Origin: Phycisphaerales bacterium
GTDB lineage: Bacteria; Planctomycetota; UBA1135; UBA2386
Reading direction: 5' to 3'
Assembly (NCBI GenBank): GCA_020247305.1
Contig: JADCJE010000088.1
Coordinates: 1 to 49,827, forward strand
DNA length: 49,827 bases
The translations under genes were made by a program, and so were the position numbers. Of this stretch, positions 47,191-49,827 are shown one piece after another (the first letter of the stretch is position 1; every line of letters starts with the position of its first letter). A model generated the notes under the pieces. The model ran no database searches. It had not been told where the DNA came from and saw nothing but the letters and a program-made list of their open reading frames with translations.

Positions 47191-47209
47191 CCGGCCCGAC
47201 GAGGGCCGG
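47191..47209 (-). terminator. 7-bp hairpin, first of two
   Basis: CCGGCCC, five-base loop, GGGCCGG. On the minus strand it lies downstream of the FAD oxidoreductase stop (47333). No T-tract follows; it could end that transcript or structure the helicase leader. Confidence 0.35.
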
Positions 47210-47218
47210 CCGATGCGC

Positions 47219-47237
47219 AGGGCGCTCGGGGCGCCCT
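47219..47237 (-). terminator. 7-bp hairpin, second of two
   Basis: AGGGCGC, loop TCGGG, GCGCCCT, nine bases from the first hairpin. Same position and uncertainty as its neighbour. Confidence 0.35.
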
Positions 47238-47332
47238 TCGGCACAGGGAGATTACGCGCCCGGCGCGCCCCCCTCAAGGCCCGCAGGCCGGATGGACCGC
47301 CCGCGGCGCGCTGGCGCGCGCCGCCCGGTCGC

Positions 47333-48775
47333 TCACACGCCGAGCCGCCGCGACAGGTCGGTCTGCAGCAGGCGGTCGGGGTCCCACTTCGCCTTTTGGG
47401 CGCGGAAGGCCGCCACCGCCGGCTCGCCGTGCACGCGCGGGAACGACGACGCCAGCAGCACCGCGTCCTTGGCGTAGTAGAAGCGGCCGCCGGCGGCGAG
47501 CACGACCTCGGCCAGTTCGCGGCACAGCCGCCACAGCGACTCGCGCTGCGCCTTGCGGGCGCTGACCGCGAAGTCCATCGCCAGCGAGTAGCCGTCGACC
47601 GCGTGCGTCATCAGGAACGGGTCCGGCCGGTGGCGCTTGAGCACGCCGAGGTACGGCACGTGGCCGGCGGCCTGGCTCTTCTCGATCACCGTGCGCAGCA
47701 CGCGCGCGCCCGCGGCCGCGGGCACGAACGGCTGGAACTGGATCAGGCCGCCGGGCTTCGTCATCCACTGCCAGCGCGGCACGTAGTCGAGCAGGAAATG
47801 GAACGCGCCGTGCGTCTGCAGGTACGGCGACTTGCGCGCCTCGGCGAAGCCGGCCTGGAACTTCAGCCAGTTGACCAGCCCCACCTGGCCGGCGTGCACC
47901 GCGCACCACATGCCCGGCCACAGCCAGCCCTTGGGCACCAAGCCGAAGAGGTTCGGCGGCACGTCCTGCAGCGCCGGATCGAGGAAGCGCAGGCCTTCAG
48001 GGTCCTCGCCGGGCCCGAGCTGGTCGGCGCGGTGCATCAGCCCGCGGCCGAGGCCCGCCCCGCGCGCGTGCAGGTCGAGCCACGACACGAGGTAGTCGGC
48101 CTCGCCGCGCATGTCCTCCAGGATCTGCAGGTTGTGCTCCAGGTCCTTGGCGACGATCGCGGACACGCGCAGCCGGCCCGAGTGCACGCGCTTGGTCTCG
48201 ATCTCCAACCGCGTCATGCAGCCGAGCATGCCGAAGCCGCCGATCGCGGCGTGGAACAGATCGGGATCGGATGCCCGCGTGCAGCGCACCAGTTCGCCGC
48301 GCGGCGTCAGCAGCTCGAACGACCGCACGCACTCGCCGAACGAGCCGAGCGCGAAGTTGTTCTTGCCGTGGATGTTCATCGCCGCGGCGCCCCCCATCGA
48401 CACCGCCATCGTGCCGCTGACCACGCGCGGCCAGAAGCCGTGCGCGACGCTGCGCCGCCACAGGTCGCGCACCGTCACGCCGGGCTCGCACACGGCGACG
48501 CCGGTCGCCGGATCGAAGTCGAGCAGCCGGTTCATGCGCGACAGGTCGAGCACCAGCCCGCCGTCGTTGGTCGCCGCGTCGCCGTAGCTGCAGCCTGCCC
48601 CGCGCAGCGCGATCGGCACGCCGCGGGCGCGCGCGTCGGCGAACGCGGCGGCGACCTGCTCGGCCGTCGTCGGGCGCAGCACCTGCGCGCGGCCGCCGAT
48701 CGCCATGCCGAAGCCGCGCACGTCCTCGTCGCGCCAGGAGATCGCCGCCGCGTCTGTAGCCGTCGTGTCGGTCAT
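47333..48775 (-). CDS. FAD-binding oxidoreductase, DprE1-like
   Basis: 480 residues from ATG 48775. N-terminal FAD-binding (BBE/VAO fold): R-G-A-G-C-S-Y-G-D-A-A (58-68) and I-H-G-K-N-N (135-140), with His 136 at the place of the flavin-linked His 132 of mycobacterial DprE1 (inferred by alignment from memory). The C-terminal half has G-Y-S-L-A-M-D-F (395-402), matching W-N-I-C-V-D-F of DprE1 where the drug-reactive Cys is replaced by Ala 399, and Y-Y-A-K-D-A (433-438) with Lys 436 at the active site. DprE1 oxidises the C2 hydroxyl of polyprenyl-phospho-ribose. Upstream in the same operon is an SDR gene that would be DprE2. The exact substrate is unverified. Confidence 0.88.
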   Translation of the reverse strand: MTDTTATDAAAISWRDEDVRGFGMAIGGRAQVLRPTTAEQVAAAFADARARGVPIALRGAGCSYGDAATNDGGLVLDLSRMNRLLDFDPATGVAVCEPGVTVRDLWRRSVAHGFWPRVVSGTMAVSMGGAAAMNIHGKNNFALGSFGECVRSFELLTPRGELVRCTRASDPDLFHAAIGGFGMLGCMTRLEIETKRVHSGRLRVSAIVAKDLEHNLQILEDMRGEADYLVSWLDLHARGAGLGRGLMHRADQLGPGEDPEGLRFLDPALQDVPPNLFGLVPKGWLWPGMWCAVHAGQVGLVNWLKFQAGFAEARKSPYLQTHGAFHFLLDYVPRWQWMTKPGGLIQFQPFVPAAAGARVLRTVIEKSQAAGHVPYLGVLKRHRPDPFLMTHAVDGYSLAMDFAVSARKAQRESLWRLCRELAEVVLAAGGRFYYAKDAVLLASSFPRVHGEPAVAAFRAQKAKWDPDRLLQTDLSRRLGV

Positions 48776-48785
48776 CGTCGGCCCT

Positions 48786-49556
48786 TCAGATCGACAACCG
48801 CCGGAACAGGAACGAGGGGATCAGCTTGATCACCGTCATGATCAGCCGCCACTTGCCGGGCACGTAGGCGACGGCCTTGCGGCGGTCGCGCGCGCGCAGG
48901 ATCAACTCGGCGGCCTTGTCGGCCGGGATCGCGCCCTTGAGCTTGAGCCCCGCCGTCATCGGCGTCTCGACGAAGCCCGGCCGGATGGTCGTGACCTGCA
49001 CGCCGTGCCGCCACAGGCGGTTGCGCAGCGCCTCCAGGTAGCAGTCCATGCCCGCCTTGCTGGCGTTGTAGACCGGCCGACCGACGCGGCCGCGGTCGCC
49101 GGCCACCGACGACACGCCGACGAAGCAGCCGGCCTTGCGGGCGAGGAAGCGCCGCGCCGCGGCGTTGCCCCAGGCGATGCAGCCGAGCATGTTGACCTGC
49201 ACCTGCTGGCGGTCCTTGCCGAGGTCGAACTCGTCGATGGCGACGTCGGGCATCACGCCGGCGACGAAGTGCACTTCGTCGACCGGACCGAGGTCCTGCT
49301 CGATGCGCGCGAACAGCGACTCCACGGCGTCGAGGTCGGCGGCGTCGTGCGCGTAGGCGAACGCCGCCTGCCGGCCGAGCACGTCGTTGGTCGTCGCCGC
49401 CTGCGCCGCGAGTTCGCGCTCGCGCCGCGCCAGCATGGCGACCTTGCGTCCCGACAGCGCCAATCGGCGCGCCAGCGCGAGGCCGATGCCCGAACTGGCC
49501 CCGACGACGAGGCACGTGCCGGTGCGTGGTCCCATGGCCGAAGGAAACTCCGCCAT
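48786..49556 (-). CDS. Short-chain dehydrogenase/reductase, DprE2-like
   Basis: 256 residues from ATG 49556 (ATG 49535 is an alternative). Rossmann motif V-G-A-S-S-G-I-G (18-25), S-S-V-A-G (149-153), catalytic Y-N-A-S-K (Tyr 163, Lys 167), and R-P-G-F-V-E-T-P-M after it. The gene ends 10 bp before the FAD oxidoreductase start on the same strand. With that partner it would reduce the 2-keto intermediate to the arabino form of a polyprenyl-linked pentose, as in mycobacterial arabinan precursor synthesis and P. aeruginosa pilin arabinosylation. Other SDR activities cannot be excluded from sequence alone. Confidence 0.88.
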   Translation of the reverse strand: MAEFPSAMGPRTGTCLVVGASSGIGLALARRLALSGRKVAMLARRERELAAQAATTNDVLGRQAAFAYAHDAADLDAVESLFARIEQDLGPVDEVHFVAGVMPDVAIDEFDLGKDRQQVQVNMLGCIAWGNAAARRFLARKAGCFVGVSSVAGDRGRVGRPVYNASKAGMDCYLEALRNRLWRHGVQVTTIRPGFVETPMTAGLKLKGAIPADKAAELILRARDRRKAVAYVPGKWRLIMTVIKLIPSFLFRRLSI

Positions 49557-49646
49557 CGGCCGGAAAGCAAACCTGCCAGCGCAGCGCGTCCCGGCCCGAT
49601 TGGACGCCCCGTTGCCAAGGCCAGGAGCGCCGCGCATCATCGGACC

Positions 49647-49827
49647 ATGCGCGCAATCGCGAAGTTCGTCGGTGCGGCGGTGGCGGCGGCGGCCGTGGCG
49701 GCGGCGCTGCCGGCGCAGGATCCGGCGCGGCCGTTCGGCGACTTCGTCGACGGCGTCGTCGCGACCGTCAACGACGCCAGCATCCTGCGCAGCCAGGTGC
49801 GCACGCTCGCCGCCCCGCGCCTGCGCG
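49647..49827 (+). CDS. SurA-like periplasmic chaperone/peptidyl-prolyl isomerase, 3' truncated by window edge
   Basis: Sixty codons are present from ATG 49647. The product starts M-R-A-I-A-K-F-V-G-A-A-V-A-A-A-A, an Ala-rich signal peptide cleaved near A-L-P-A-Q (residue 24), then D-G-V-V-A-T-V-N-D-A-S-I-L-R-S-Q-V (35-51), the N-terminal SurA signature for the chaperone domain of outer-membrane-protein folding. Its catalytic parvulin domains lie beyond the window. The gene is divergent from the DprE2-like gene. Confidence 0.75.
   Translation, partial: MRAIAKFVGAAVAAAAVAAALPAQDPARPFGDFVDGVVATVNDASILRSQVRTLAAPRLR

Larger units (their letters stand above)
46991..47332. other. Intergenic leader region of the helicase with two hairpins
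   Basis: 342 bp between the helicase start (46990) and the stop of the FAD oxidoreductase gene (47333), both on the minus strand. It carries two short perfect hairpins (47191-47209 and 47219-47237) and no convincing gene. The part near 46991-47038 may belong to the helicase coding region if the upstream ATG is used. Confidence 0.5.

Overview
The window is very GC-rich, densely packed bacterial chromosome, with 49 protein-coding genes recognised (two cut by the window edges) and no rRNA, tRNA or CRISPR array seen. Cell-envelope genes point to a diderm: several lipoproteins with lipoboxes, a TonB-type transducer, a PagL-like lipid A deacylase, a SurA-like chaperone start and a LolA/RseB-like anti-sigma domain. 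The secreted protein at 27700-28887 ends in a Cys/Gly-rich beta-type C-terminal module that I associate with secreted proteins of high-GC Planctomycetota. A planctomycete is therefore my best guess, by inference and not from a marker gene. Because stop codons are rare at this GC, huge open frames lie antisense to real genes; these were rejected.

Layout. 1-900: the end of a RAYT-type (REP-associated tyrosine) transposase followed by a large inverted repeat and a short direct repeat. 883-5938 (minus): membrane protein, YceI, and a 1182-residue membrane protein with a voltage-sensor-like segment. 5939-6356: non-coding, with a CACAGAGG-type hairpin. 6357-7876 (minus): ECF sigma factor and anti-sigma, overlapping ATGA. 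8226-10107 (plus): HD phosphohydrolase and WbsX/GH99-like protein. 10124-15001 (minus): RidA, PAS-GGDEF cyclase, DNA polymerase IV, a 72-bp tandem array, a stand-alone Clp N-domain protein and a hotdog thioesterase. 15062-16232 (plus): tandem paralogous lipoproteins. 16965-20195 (plus): kbl, type II methionine aminopeptidase and a GT4, tightly coupled, then an Arg/Gly-rich secreted protein.

21077-23720 (minus): leucine dehydrogenase and a ChaN-PDZ lipoprotein. 23835-26988 (plus): exonuclease III, ABC ATPase, ABC permease with ATGA overlaps, followed by a PagL-like lipoprotein. 27700-29774 (minus): phosphodiester glycosidase, GNAT acetyltransferase, IF-1. 29952-35008 (plus): methyltransferase, M48 protease with a TerB-like tail, a secreted anchored protein, and a RecB/Cas4-like nuclease fused to DUF2779. 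35071-40119 (minus): a compact surface-polysaccharide operon led by an HDOD protein (HDOD, flippase, GT2, BtpA-like, GT4), divergent from an Stp1-type sugar transferase (40169-41389). 41457-45738: TonB-like protein, PQQ-type sugar dehydrogenase, a lone ABC ATPase, an NhaD-like antiporter. 45746-49556 (minus): DEAD-box helicase and a DprE1/DprE2-like epimerase pair. The window ends in a SurA-like gene start.

Themes. The strongest theme is envelope and glycan biology: polysaccharide assembly, three GT4-like enzymes plus Stp1, a DprE1/E2-like pair that would make a polyprenyl-linked pentose, and several lipoproteins. Signalling proteins (GGDEF, HDOD, ECF) may link to it. The least described items are the RAYT-linked palindromic repeat, the voltage-sensor-like giant protein, the 72-bp array abutting the Clp N-domain gene, the DUF2779 protein with degraded acidic motif, and the HDOD-led polysaccharide operon.
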